Position numbers and translations under genes: made by a program. Positions 28,825 through 37,418 of a stretch of 64,000 bases of DNA are shown here, piece by piece. The notes beneath the pieces are model-generated. The model searched no databases. It was given only the letters and a program-made list of their open reading frames with translations, and was not told the DNA's origin. Source of the DNA: Stigmatella ashevillena (GTDB taxonomy: Bacteria; Myxococcota; Myxococcia; Myxococcales; Myxococcaceae). Numbering within the stretch: position 1 is the first letter of the stretch; each line of letters begins with the position of its first letter. The stretch covers positions 5,388,425-5,452,424 of the forward strand of contig NZ_JAQNDM010000002.1 in assembly GCF_028368975.1 (NCBI RefSeq), in the 5' to 3' direction.

Positions 28825-30210
28825 ATGACGCTTCCTTTACACCCTTCCGAACCGGACGTGGACGACGCGCGCGAGCGGGTGCTGGTGTTGCTCAAGCGCC
28901 ACGGTTGGAACGCGACGTCCTTCCAGGTGTTGCAGCCGGGCTTCCGCTACTGGTTCGCGCCGGAAGGAGACGGCTGCATCGCGTACGTGGACACGGGGGG
29001 CGCGTGGGTGGCGGGAGGCGGCCCCATCGCCGCGCCGGGGCGGGTGCGCGACGTGGTGGAGGGCTTCCACCGAGCGGCCCGGAGCGAGGGGCGGCGCGTG
29101 AGCTTCTTCGCCACGGAGTCGCGCTTCTCCCAGCTCGTGCCCTTCGAGGAACTTCCCATTGGCGAACAGCCGGTATGGGATCCCTCCCAATGGGAGAAGG
29201 TGGTGCGAGGCAGCCGCAGCCTGCGTGAGCAGCTGCGCCGAGCGCGCGCACACGGTGTCCGCGTGCGCGCGGTGCCTGCGGAGGTGATGGAGACGGAAGG
29301 ACATCCGCTGCGCGCGGCGGTGGAGATGCTGGCGGAGCACTGGCTGGCGTCGCGCCGCATGGCGACCATGGGCTTCCTGGTGGGGCTGGCCCCGGGCGCC
29401 TTCGCCCGAGAGCGCTGGGCCTTCGTGGCGGAGGTGGAAGACCGCGTGGTGGGCTTCCTGTCGGTGACACCCGTGTACGCGCGCGGCGGTTGGTTCCTCC
29501 AGGATTTGCTGCGCGAACCGAAGGCACCCAACGGCACGGCGGAGACGCTGGTGGACGCCGCGATGAGGGCCGCAGCGGAGAACGGGCGCCGCTACGTGAC
29601 GCTGGGGTTGGCGCCGCTCGCGGGTCCGGTGCGGCCGTGGCTGCGGTTCGCGCGCAACGCGGGGCGCCCCCTCTTCGACTTCGAGGGACTGCGCGCCTTC
29701 AAGGCGAAGTTCCGCCCCGATGGATGGGTGACGCTGTTCCTCTCCCATCCGAAGGACGAACCGGCGCCATGGGCGGTGTACGACGCGCTCCGGGCGTTCG
29801 CGCGCGGAAGCCTGGTGCGCTTCGGGTGGGTGACGCTGCTGCGTCGGCCGCGCTTCTTCGTGCGCACGCTGACGGCGCTGCTGGTGCCGTGGACAGCGCT
29901 GCTGGCGTTGCCCATGAGCGCGCGTTGGTTCCCGTCGCCGTGGGTACAGCACGGCTGGGTGGTGTTCGACGTGGGACTCATCGTGGGGCTGCTCATGCTG
30001 CTGCGCCGTTGGCGTGACGGGCTGGCCACGCTGCTGGGCAGGCTCACCACGGCGGACGCATGTCTCACGCTGGTGCAGGCCGTCGCCTTCAACGCCGCCC
30101 GGGCGAAGGGCCCCTGGGACTGGAGCATCATCGTCGCGTCGGTGCTGGCCCCCGCCACCGCGTCCGCCATGTTGTTGCGCTCGCGTGATCTGCGCGTCCC
30201 GGAACCCTAA
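28825..30210 (+). CDS. DUF2156-type (phosphatidylglycerol lysyltransferase C-terminal) membrane protein
   Basis: Protein of 461 residues. Residues about 10-310 form two GNAT-like lobes of the DUF2156/LPG-synthase C-terminal family: GFRYWFAPEGDGCIAYVDTG, FFATESRF, LREQLRRARAHGVRVR, AFVAEVEDRVVGFLSVTPVY, and FDFEGLRAFKAKFRPDGWV near 290. In MprF enzymes this part transfers lysine or alanine from tRNA to phosphatidylglycerol. Here three or four membrane helices lie at the C-terminal side (about 345-455), reversed from MprF, where they are N-terminal. The ATG at 28825 is favoured; TTG at 28810 is possible. Substrate unproven. Confidence 0.8.
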   Translation: MTLPLHPSEPDVDDARERVLVLLKRHGWNATSFQVLQPGFRYWFAPEGDGCIAYVDTGGAWVAGGGPIAAPGRVRDVVEGFHRAARSEGRRVSFFATESRFSQLVPFEELPIGEQPVWDPSQWEKVVRGSRSLREQLRRARAHGVRVRAVPAEVMETEGHPLRAAVEMLAEHWLASRRMATMGFLVGLAPGAFARERWAFVAEVEDRVVGFLSVTPVYARGGWFLQDLLREPKAPNGTAETLVDAAMRAAAENGRRYVTLGLAPLAGPVRPWLRFARNAGRPLFDFEGLRAFKAKFRPDGWVTLFLSHPKDEPAPWAVYDALRAFARGSLVRFGWVTLLRRPRFFVRTLTALLVPWTALLALPMSARWFPSPWVQHGWVVFDVGLIVGLLMLLRRWRDGLATLLGRLTTADACLTLVQAVAFNAARAKGPWDWSIIVASVLAPATASAMLLRSRDLRVPEP

Positions 30211-31069
30211 GGGTTTTCGATCGCCTTGTTCGCGGGTTCGAATGGGCCGGACTCGAGTGACCCCGAGCCCGGCCGCCTCACTTCAGCGCTTTGCTTCAGC
30301 GCACGTCGGGCGCGTTCGGGTCCGTCTCGGCTCCATCGACCCGGCCATTGTGGTTGGCGTCCTCTTCACCATCCATGAGCCCGTCGTCGTCCGTGTCCGC
30401 CGTGAGGGGATCGGTGCTGCTCTTCGGATCGGCGTCGGGCACGAACCGCTCCTGAGACGGGCTGCTCACCTCGGGCGCCGAGGAAACCGCCATCTCCATT
30501 CCGTCGGAGAGACCATCATTATCGCTGTCCGGATCCAGGCTGTTCGGCAGGTTGTCACCATCCGCGTCCTCGGTGGGCCGTGGCTCGCTGCCATCCTTCA
30601 CGCCGTCTCCGTCCGTGTCTGCGTCACGAGGATCGGTCCCCATCTCGAACTCATCGACGTTGAGCAGCGTGTCGCCATCCACGTCGAGCATGGCATCACC
30701 CGGCGTGTTCGGATCAAACCCGTGCTCGCGCTCCCACGCATCGGACATCCCATCACCGTCCGCGTCGGCGGCGATCGCCACGGAAGCGCGGGCGCTCTTG
30801 CCTCCCAGGGTGACCTGAATGGTGTCGGCGAACTTCCCGCTCCTCTTGCCCGCGGTGAACACACCCGCGCTGTCGATGGTGCCGCCGCCGTTCACGACCT
30901 CCCAGGTGGGCTTCTGCCCGGTGAGCTCCCTGCCGGACGGGCCGAACGCCTTCGCGCTGAAGGCGACCATCCCCCCTGGAACGAGGGTCGGGTCCTTCCG
31001 TGAGATCACCACGCGCAGGAGATCGGCGGAGACCAGCTCGACCGACGCCGACCCGAAGATGCCGCCGCT
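30211..31069 (-). repeat. Repeat copy C, intact counterpart of 26120-26566
   Basis: Fuller copy of the segment also found at 26120-26566. It covers the 3' flank and the last part of the beta-helix protein gene. Copies B and C lie on either side of the EGF lipoprotein and the DUF2156-type gene in the same orientation, 4.1 kb apart. Confidence 0.85.
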
Positions 31070-34000
31070 GGTGGCGCGGATGGTGCTGGCGTAGGTCCCG
31101 GGCGTCGGCCCCGCGGTGAACATCCCATCGGGGGTGAGGGTGCCGCCACCGTTGACGATGCTCCAGGTGACGGAGACAGGCACGGTGTTGCCCGCCACAT
31201 CCCTCCCCGTGGCAAAGAACGGCTGCATGCTGTTGACGCCCAGGGTCGCCGTGGAGGGAGACACCTGGAGGCTCGCCAGAGGACCCGGCTGCACCGTCAC
31301 CGAGGCGAAGCCGGAGATGCCATTGCTGGTGGCCGTGGCACGGATCGTGTTGGCGTAGGTGCCGGGCGTCGTTCCCGCGGTGAACAGACCGCTGGGGCTG
31401 AGGGTGCCGCCGCCATTGATGACGCTCCAGGTGACAGTCACGGGCACGGTGTTGCCAGAGGCATCCTTGCCCGTGGCGGTGAATTGCTGGGCACCCTGGA
31501 TGGTCAGGTTGGAGGAGCCTGGCGTTAGGACGATGCTGGCCACCGAGGCTCCGGTCACGGTAACGCTGGCGGAGCCGTACACCGTGCCGCTCGTGGCCCT
31601 GACCGTGTTGGTGTAGGTGCCCTGAGTGGAGCCTGCCGTGAACAAGCCGCTGGTGCTGATGGTGCCGCCGCCCGCGGTCGCAGCCCAGGAGATCGGCGCC
31701 GAGGACAAGGCGTTTCCACAGGCGTCCCGAGCGGTGGCCGTGAACTGCTGCGTGCGATGGATGGGCACATTGATGCTCGACGGTGACACGGAGACGGTCG
31801 TGACCGAGCCAGGGTTGATCGTCACTTGAGCCGAGGCGGACTTGCCCGCGGCCGTCGCCGTCACCGCGCCCGCGTACGTGCCAGGAGTGCAGCCGGCCGT
31901 GAACAGACCGTTGGCGTTGAGCGAGCCGGCCGCGCCGCTCGTGGACCAGGTGATGACGGTGCCCGGGAGCGGATTGTTGTGGGCGTCAAACGCCGTGGCG
32001 GTGAACTGCAGGGTGCCCTGAACCGCCAGGGTGGGGCTCGAGGGAGTCAAGGTGATGCTCGCAACCGGCACCACGGCGTAGGAGAACGCCCCCATGTCCT
32101 TCCCATCGGATGCGGCGTTCCGGCACGGCGAGGTCTCCTGGAGCGTGAAGTTGCTCGAGCTGACGAACAGGGGGTTGGCGGAGATGCTGCCAGTGCCTGG
32201 GGAGACGGTGGAGTAGTAGTTGCCGCTGCTGTTACCCCAGACATCGTTGTGGTGGATGGAGCGGGAGGGAGTGGTGCTGGAGGAGAAGTGGAGGCCCCAA
32301 CCGGAGTTGGAGGAGATGATGTTGTCGTAGATGCTGACCAGTCCCGAGGAGCTGGAGACGGAGATGGCGGAGTAGTTGTTGGCGGTGATGGTGTTGTGGA
32401 TGAGGTTGGCTGCGCCGCTCAGTTGGATGGCGTAGTAGCCGGAGGAGCTGCCACTGTTTCTCACCAGGCTGTAGTTGAGGTTGGAGGTACCGCCCGAGCT
32501 GATGAGGGCCTGGGTGCTGTCCTGAAGCGTGCCGTTGGTGAACGAGGTGATGCCGCCGGTGACGTTGAGGCCCGCGGTGAGAGCGCCCTTGAGGGTGGTG
32601 TTGTTGAGCGTGGAGGAACCGGCGCTGACCACGCCGTACAACCCCGCGTTGAGGGTGGTGTAGTCCACGATGGCCGTGCCCGAGCTCAGCACGCGCACGC
32701 CGTAAGCACCGGTGGCTGTGAGGGTGACGGGAGCGCTGCTCGAGCCCTGCACCGCCAGGGTGCCCGCGACGATGAGCTCCGTCCTGCTCGTGTCAGCCCC
32801 GGAGCCAGCGCCATCCGAGGTGGCGAAGGTGAGGCTGGCACCGGGTGCCAACGTGAGGGTGACGCCTGGAGCAACAGTCAGATCCCCGGAGAGGGAATTG
32901 GCTCCCGTGAGGGTCTTGTCCACCAGGAGCACGCCCTGCAGAACCGAGGAAGCGTTGCCCGTGTAGGCGAAGGCTCCCATGTCCGAGCCATCCGAGGCCG
33001 CCTGACGCGCGGGAGAGTACTCGGTGATGCGGTAGTTGGGAGCGCCGACGAACAGGGGGTTGGCGGAGATGCTGCCAGTGCCCGGGGAGACGGTGGAGTA
33101 GTAGTTGCCGCTGCTGTTACCCCAGACATCGTTGTGGTGGATGGAGCGGGAGGGGGTGGTGCTGGAGGAGAAGTGGAGGCCCCAACCGGAGTTGGAGGAG
33201 ATGATGTTGTCGTAGATGCTGACCAGTCCCGAGGAGGAAGAGACGGAGATGGCGGAGTAGTTGTTGGCGGTGATGGTGTTGTGGATGAGGTTGGCTGCGC
33301 CGCTCAGTTGGATGGCGTAGTAGCCGGAGGAGCTGCCACTGTTTCTCACCAGGCTGTAGTTGAGGTTGGAGGTACCGCCCGAGCTGATGAGGGCCTGGGT
33401 GCTGTCCTGAAGCGTGCCGTTGGTGAACGAGGTGGTGCCGCCGGTGACGTTGAGGCCCGCGGTGAGGGCGCCCTTGAGGGTGGTGTTGTTGAGCGTGGAG
33501 GAACCGGCGCTGACCACGCCGTACAACCCCGCGTTGAGGGTGGTGTAGTCCACGATGGCCGTGCCCGAACTCAGCACGCGCACGCCGTAGGCACCGGTGG
33601 CTGTGAGGGTGACGGGAGCACTGCTTGAGCCCTGCACCGCCAGGGTGCCCGCGACGATGAGCTCCGTCCTGCTCGTGTCAGCCCCGGAGCCAGCGCCGTC
33701 CGAGGTGGCGAAGGTGAGGCTGGCGCCGGGTGCCAACGTGAGGGTGACGCCTGGAGCAACAGTCAGATCCCCGGAGAGGGAATTGGCTCCCGTGAGGGTC
33801 TTGTCCACCAGGAGCACGCCCTGCAGAACCGAGGAAGCGTTGCCCGTGTAGGCGAAGGCTCCCATGTCCGAGCCATCCGAGGCCGCCTGACGCGCGGGAG
33901 AGTACTCGGTGATGCGGTAGTTGGGAGCGCCGACGAACAGGGGGTTGGCGGAGATGCTGCCAGTGCCTGGGGAGACGGTGGAGTAGTAGTTGCCGCTGCT

Positions 34001-34786
34001 GTTACCCCAGACATCGTTGTGGTGGATGGAGCGGGAGGGAGTGGTGCTGGAGGAGAAGTGGAGGCCCCAACCGGAGTTGGAGGAGATGATGTTGTCGTAG
34101 ATGCTGACCAGTCCCGAGGAGCTGGAGACGGAGATGGCGGAGTAGTTGTTGGCGGTGATGGTGTTGTGGATGAGGTTGGCTGCGCCGCTCAGTTGGATGG
34201 CGTAGTAGCCGGAGGAGCTGCCACTGTTTCTCACCAGGCTGTAGTTGAGGTTGGAGGTACCGCCCGAGCTGATGAGGGCCTGGGTGCTGTCCTGAAGCGT
34301 GCCGTTGGTGAACGAGGTGGTGCCGCCGGTGACGTTGAGGCCCGCGGTGAGAGCGCCCTTGAGGGTGGTGTTGTTGAGCGTGGAGGAACCTGCGCTGACC
34401 ACGCCGTACAACCCCGCGTTGAGGGTGGTGTAGTCCACGATGGCCGTGCCCGAGCTCAGCACGCGCACGCCGTAAGCACCGGTGGCTGTGAGGGTGACGG
34501 GAGCACTGCTCGAGCCCTGCACTGCCAGGGTGCCCGCGACGATGAGCTCCGTCCTGCTCGTGTCAGCACCCGAGCCCATTCCATCTGTCTTTGCGAAGGT
34601 GATTTCGACACCTGGCTCGATCGTCAAGCTGACGCCTTGAGGGACTGTCACGTCCCCCGTGAGTACCCATGGGTTGCCCGCTGGCGTCCAGTTGCTGTTG
34701 CTGGAAAGGACTCCCATCACATTGGTCGCCAGAGCGGCTGCAGGCATGAGCAGCGCTGCAATGGCTAGGATTCTTGAGTTTAACAA
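30296..34786 (-). CDS. Giant secreted beta-helix / Ig-like / calcium-repeat protein
   Basis: Protein of 1,496 residues. The TTG at 34786 is taken as start because AAGGAAGG lies 5 bp upstream and a signal peptide follows (RILAIAALLMPAAALA); no ATG or GTG serves it. Residues about 20-930 are three tandem right-handed beta-helix modules (GVRVLSSGTAIVDYTTLNAG, SRSIHHNDVWGNSSGNYYS) of 295 residues that are almost identical at protein and DNA level. Next come five or so bacterial Ig-like (Big_2 type) domains with LFTAGxTPGTYA repeats, then thrombospondin type-3 calcium repeats (DADGDGMSDAWE, DADTDGDGVKDG). It should be a calcium-stabilised surface or matrix protein. Two palindromes lie upstream of the start. 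Confidence 0.92.
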   Translation of the reverse strand: MLNSRILAIAALLMPAAALATNVMGVLSSNSNWTPAGNPWVLTGDVTVPQGVSLTIEPGVEITFAKTDGMGSGADTSRTELIVAGTLAVQGSSSAPVTLTATGAYGVRVLSSGTAIVDYTTLNAGLYGVVSAGSSTLNNTTLKGALTAGLNVTGGTTSFTNGTLQDSTQALISSGGTSNLNYSLVRNSGSSSGYYAIQLSGAANLIHNTITANNYSAISVSSSSGLVSIYDNIISSNSGWGLHFSSSTTPSRSIHHNDVWGNSSGNYYSTVSPGTGSISANPLFVGAPNYRITEYSPARQAASDGSDMGAFAYTGNASSVLQGVLLVDKTLTGANSLSGDLTVAPGVTLTLAPGASLTFATSDGAGSGADTSRTELIVAGTLAVQGSSSAPVTLTATGAYGVRVLSSGTAIVDYTTLNAGLYGVVSAGSSTLNNTTLKGALTAGLNVTGGTTSFTNGTLQDSTQALISSGGTSNLNYSLVRNSGSSSGYYAIQLSGAANLIHNTITANNYSAISVSSSSGLVSIYDNIISSNSGWGLHFSSSTTPSRSIHHNDVWGNSSGNYYSTVSPGTGSISANPLFVGAPNYRITEYSPARQAASDGSDMGAFAYTGNASSVLQGVLLVDKTLTGANSLSGDLTVAPGVTLTLAPGASLTFATSDGAGSGADTSRTELIVAGTLAVQGSSSAPVTLTATGAYGVRVLSSGTAIVDYTTLNAGLYGVVSAGSSTLNNTTLKGALTAGLNVTGGITSFTNGTLQDSTQALISSGGTSNLNYSLVRNSGSSSGYYAIQLSGAANLIHNTITANNYSAISVSSSSGLVSIYDNIISSNSGWGLHFSSSTTPSRSIHHNDVWGNSSGNYYSTVSPGTGSISANPLFVSSSNFTLQETSPCRNAASDGKDMGAFSYAVVPVASITLTPSSPTLAVQGTLQFTATAFDAHNNPLPGTVITWSTSGAAGSLNANGLFTAGCTPGTYAGAVTATAAGKSASAQVTINPGSVTTVSVSPSSINVPIHRTQQFTATARDACGNALSSAPISWAATAGGGTISTSGLFTAGSTQGTYTNTVRATSGTVYGSASVTVTGASVASIVLTPGSSNLTIQGAQQFTATGKDASGNTVPVTVTWSVINGGGTLSPSGLFTAGTTPGTYANTIRATATSNGISGFASVTVQPGPLASLQVSPSTATLGVNSMQPFFATGRDVAGNTVPVSVTWSIVNGGGTLTPDGMFTAGPTPGTYASTIRATSGGIFGSASVELVSADLLRVVISRKDPTLVPGGMVAFSAKAFGPSGRELTGQKPTWEVVNGGGTIDSAGVFTAGKRSGKFADTIQVTLGGKSARASVAIAADADGDGMSDAWEREHGFDPNTPGDAMLDVDGDTLLNVDEFEMGTDPRDADTDGDGVKDGSEPRPTEDADGDNLPNSLDPDSDNDGLSDGMEMAVSSAPEVSSPSQERFVPDADPKSSTDPLTADTDDDGLMDGEEDANHNGRVDGAETDPNAPDVR
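32160..34575 (-). repeat. 885-bp tandem repeat inside the beta-helix gene
   Basis: About 2.7 copies of an 885-bp unit (295 codons); the same CCGGAGTTGG landmark recurs at 32301, 33186 and 34071. Copies differ at only scattered positions. The unit preserves frame, so copy-number change by recombination would lengthen or shorten the protein without truncating it. Confidence 0.95.
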
Positions 34787-34800
34787 AGCACACCTTCCTT

Positions 34801-34859
34801 GATCACAGGTGTCACCGTGTGATCGGCGAAAGGCAGGACTACCGAGACTGTCCTGCCTT
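34801..34859 (-). promoter_or_regulatory. Two palindromes upstream of the beta-helix gene
   Basis: GATCACA (34801-34807) pairs with TGTGATC (34818-34824), and AAGGCAGGAC (34830-34839) pairs with GTCCTGCCTT (34850-34859), both perfect. Lying 15-75 bp upstream of the TTG start, they could be a regulator site and a leader hairpin or attenuator. The second could also be a terminator for something read from the right. Confidence 0.55.
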
Positions 34860-34956
34860 CCTTTGACTCTAGGTGGAGGGGGTGACAAACCCCGGGTGAA
34901 GCGCTTCCCCGGTCAGTTCCAGCTCAGAGCCCGGCGACCTTGGAGAAACTCCAAAT

Positions 34957-35028
34957 TTCAACCTCCACACCCGGGCGCACACCTACTACGGGGAGATGCG
35001 CGGTCAGATCTACGCCGCACAGCCGTAG
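34957..35028 (+). pseudogene. CHRD-domain gene, 3' fragment
   Basis: The last 24 codons of the CHRD gene (FNLHTRAHTYYGEMRGQI to the TAG at 35026-35028) survive without any start. The full gene is at 18598-19188. Confidence 0.88.
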
Positions 35029-35194
35029 CCAGGAAGGGCTCGTCGGCAAGCCCTCAGGTAACCTCTCGCTGACGAACCTGTCGATCCTCAGGGCGCAAAC
35101 CGGTAAAACAGCCGGGGAGAAGACCCATGGATGACCATTCCAACCGAGCCGTCGACAAGAGCATGTCGCGGCGATCTCTGCGGGAGCCGTGGCC

Positions 35195-35938
35195 GTGAGC
35201 GAGCACGACGTCGAGATCAAGACCCCGGCCGGTACGGCCGACGCCGCCTTCTTCCACCCGTCGAGCAGCGGCCCGTGGCCGGGCGTGCTGGTGTGGCCGG
35301 ACGCCTTCGGCCTGCGCCCCGCCATGCGCGACATCGGACGGCGGCTGGCGGCCGAGGGCTACGCCGTTCTTGTGCCCAACCCCTTCTACCGCACCCGCAG
35401 GGCGCCAGTGTTCTCTCGGTCGATGGACTTCACGGTCCCTTCCGACCGCGAGGAGATCATGAAGATCGTGAGCACGTTGAACCAGGACACCGCCTTCACC
35501 GACGGCGGCGCCTTCCTGGCCTGGCTGGACCAGCAGCCCCAGGTGAACACGCGCGCCAAGATCGGGGTGCAGGGCTACTGCATGGGCGGGCCGCTGACCT
35601 TCCGCACCGCCGCGCTGTCGGAGCGGGTGGGAGCGGTCGCCTCGTTCCACGGCGGTTTCCTGGTCACCCCGGCACCAGACAGCCCCCACCTGCTGGCCCC
35701 GAAACTCAAGGCCGAGATGCTGATCGCCGTCGCCGCCAACGACGACGAGCGCGACCCGCAGGCCAAGGTCAAGCTCAAGGAGGCGTTCGACGCCGCCCAG
35801 GTGAAAAACACGATCGAGGTCTACGGCGCCCAGCACGGCTGGTGCGTGAAGGACATGGCAAGCGGCATCTACAACGAGGCGGCGGCCGAGAAGGCCTGGG
35901 CCGAACTGCTAGCGCTCTACAAGCGCGCCCTGGTCTGA
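35195..35938 (+). CDS. Dienelactone hydrolase-family protein (intact copy)
   Basis: Alpha/beta hydrolase of 247 residues in the dienelactone hydrolase family, whose members cleave dienelactones or related esters. The nucleophile motif is GYCMGG (catalytic Cys, as in DLH rather than Ser); the acid NDDERD and the histidine in AQHGWCV complete the triad. MSEHDVEIKTPAG is the normal start of close relatives, so the GTG at 35195 is chosen; it has GGGAG 9 bp upstream, whereas a GTG at 35189 would be too close. A broken paralogue lies at 19304-19852. It is followed by a terminator at 35961. Confidence 0.92.
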   Translation: MSEHDVEIKTPAGTADAAFFHPSSSGPWPGVLVWPDAFGLRPAMRDIGRRLAAEGYAVLVPNPFYRTRRAPVFSRSMDFTVPSDREEIMKIVSTLNQDTAFTDGGAFLAWLDQQPQVNTRAKIGVQGYCMGGPLTFRTAALSERVGAVASFHGGFLVTPAPDSPHLLAPKLKAEMLIAVAANDDERDPQAKVKLKEAFDAAQVKNTIEVYGAQHGWCVKDMASGIYNEAAAEKAWAELLALYKRALV

Positions 35939-35960
35939 TCAGGCGCAGCGTCTGAGACAA

Positions 35961-36000
35961 CGGCCGCAGGGGGCGAGCTCCGCGGCCGATTTGTTTTGAT
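35961..36000 (+). terminator. Terminator after the intact hydrolase gene
   Basis: CGGCCGC (35961-35967) pairs with GCGGCCG (35982-35988), extendable across a one-base bulge, followed by ATTTGTTTTGATTT. It is the diverged twin of the terminator at 19874. Confidence 0.8.
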
Positions 36001-36047
36001 TTGGCCATCACAGTTCCGAGAACTCGTCTGGCAAAAGGGGATGACAC

Positions 36048-37400
36048 ATGCTGCCGTGGCGGATGCTTTGGAAGGCTGAAGCCCTGTTCCTTGTGTTGCT
36101 CGTGGGGTGCGCCAGCATCCCTCGGGTCCCCCTCGTGGAGAACACCGGCCAGGGCAAAGCCGTCGTCCACGTTCCCCTCACGGCGGACCTGCCACCGGTG
36201 GAACTGAAGGAAGCGGAGTTCCAGCAGGCCGTGAGTCGCCTTGCGCGCGAGGTGCGGCTGACAGGCACGCCGCGCCAGACGGCGGAGAAGGCGTTTCAGA
36301 TGGACCCGCAGAGCGGCAATTACCTCTACCTTCAGCGGGATAAGAAGCTGGTGCCAGCAGGGGGCGAGCCCTGGGACGGCACGTTGACCCAAGAGGACTT
36401 GGCGCTGGCGGAACGCTATCGGCTCTGGTGCCAGAGCGCCTATCACTCCTACGGCGACTGTCTCGGGGGCGCGCTGGTGGCAGGGCGCTACCTGGACATG
36501 CAAGGCCGTTACGTCTGGACGCTGGCGATGAGCAAAAGCCCGGTGCTGGGCGAGATGAAGAAGGCGCTCGGAGAGATGGTGGAATTCCGCACGCTCATCA
36601 GCGCGGCCCTGTGGACGTTGGGTTCCATGTTGCTGATCCTGCTCCTCAATCCTGTGGCTCCGGCGCTGGTGGCGGTGTTGGGCGTCGGGATGCTCCTGTA
36701 CGTGGGCTACGACACGCTCCGAAACCTCGTGACAGGCTGGGCTGAGTTGACTGGGGCGGCGAAGGCCGCCACCACCTTCGAGCAGCTCCGCGAGGCGGGC
36801 GAGCGCTTCGGCAGGATTCTCGGACGAGAGTCCGCGCGCGCGTTCGCCCTGCTGCTGGTGGCGGCCATTGGCTCGACAGCGCAACGGTTCGCAGCGAAGG
36901 TGCCGACGCTGCCCGGCTCGGCGCAGGTGGCCATGCAGGCCGAGGGTCAAGCAGGAATCTGGCTGCCCGCGCTGGGGACGGTGGAGGAGATCGCGGTCAG
37001 TGCCGAGGGCGTCAGCATCACGCTTCCCGCAAACGCGGTGGCCATGGGGGCGCGGCCCAGTCGTGGCAATGGCCCTTGCATCGAGACGCACCACATCGCC
37101 ACCATCTGCAACGACAAGTCCACCGCGCGCGGGGGCGCATGGACGCCGCGATTCAGGGCGATCTTCGCCAGGGCAGGGATGACGCTGGATGATCCGGCGA
37201 ACAAGATGCCTCTGCCCGGGCATTACGGACCACACCCCGAGCGCTATCACCAGATCGTCATGGAAGAGATTGCCGATGCAACGGCGACCTGTCGCAGCGT
37301 TGTGGAGTGCCGGGAAGCACTGACGGGGGTACTCAGGGCGTTAGCCAAAGATATCGCCACCCCGGGAACAGAACTGAACCAACTCGTCACCCGGCCATAA
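36048..37400 (+). CDS. SitA5-like lipoprotein toxin with AHH nuclease domain
   Basis: Protein of 450 residues resembling the SitA5 family of myxobacterial swarm-inhibition toxins. The signal peptide ends in LLVGC (Cys21), so it should be a lipoprotein; SitA lipoproteins pass between kin cells by TraA/TraB outer-membrane exchange. The family N-terminus is recognisable (ENTGQGKAVVHVP, DLPPVELKEAEFQQAVSRLA). A hydrophobic hairpin lies near 184-230. The C-terminal domain (about 340-410) has ETHHIATICNDK followed by WTPRFRAIFARAGMTLDDP and PGHYGPHPERYHQ, matching AHH HNH/ENDO VII nucleases with the paired His at 348-349. AAAGGGG precedes the ATG. The imm11-like gene follows after 18 bp. Confidence 0.87.
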   Translation: MLPWRMLWKAEALFLVLLVGCASIPRVPLVENTGQGKAVVHVPLTADLPPVELKEAEFQQAVSRLAREVRLTGTPRQTAEKAFQMDPQSGNYLYLQRDKKLVPAGGEPWDGTLTQEDLALAERYRLWCQSAYHSYGDCLGGALVAGRYLDMQGRYVWTLAMSKSPVLGEMKKALGEMVEFRTLISAALWTLGSMLLILLLNPVAPALVAVLGVGMLLYVGYDTLRNLVTGWAELTGAAKAATTFEQLREAGERFGRILGRESARAFALLLVAAIGSTAQRFAAKVPTLPGSAQVAMQAEGQAGIWLPALGTVEEIAVSAEGVSITLPANAVAMGARPSRGNGPCIETHHIATICNDKSTARGGAWTPRFRAIFARAGMTLDDPANKMPLPGHYGPHPERYHQIVMEEIADATATCRSVVECREALTGVLRALAKDIATPGTELNQLVTRP

Positions 37401-37418
37401 CCGCGCTATGTGGAGCCT

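Larger units (their letters stand above)
34957..36000 (+). repeat. Duplicated block, copy 2 (CHRD end + hydrolase + terminator)
   Basis: Second copy of 19116-19912. Identity begins abruptly at ATTTCAACCTCCAC (34957), in the middle of the CHRD coding sequence, which marks a duplication breakpoint. From 34860 to 34956 nothing is recognised. Confidence 0.9.

Noticed and set aside
31826-33628. 600-codon plus-strand frame opposite the beta-helix gene
   Set aside because: It is the shadow of the repeats on the opposite strand. The minus-strand frame has a signal peptide, domain structure and a good ribosome site.
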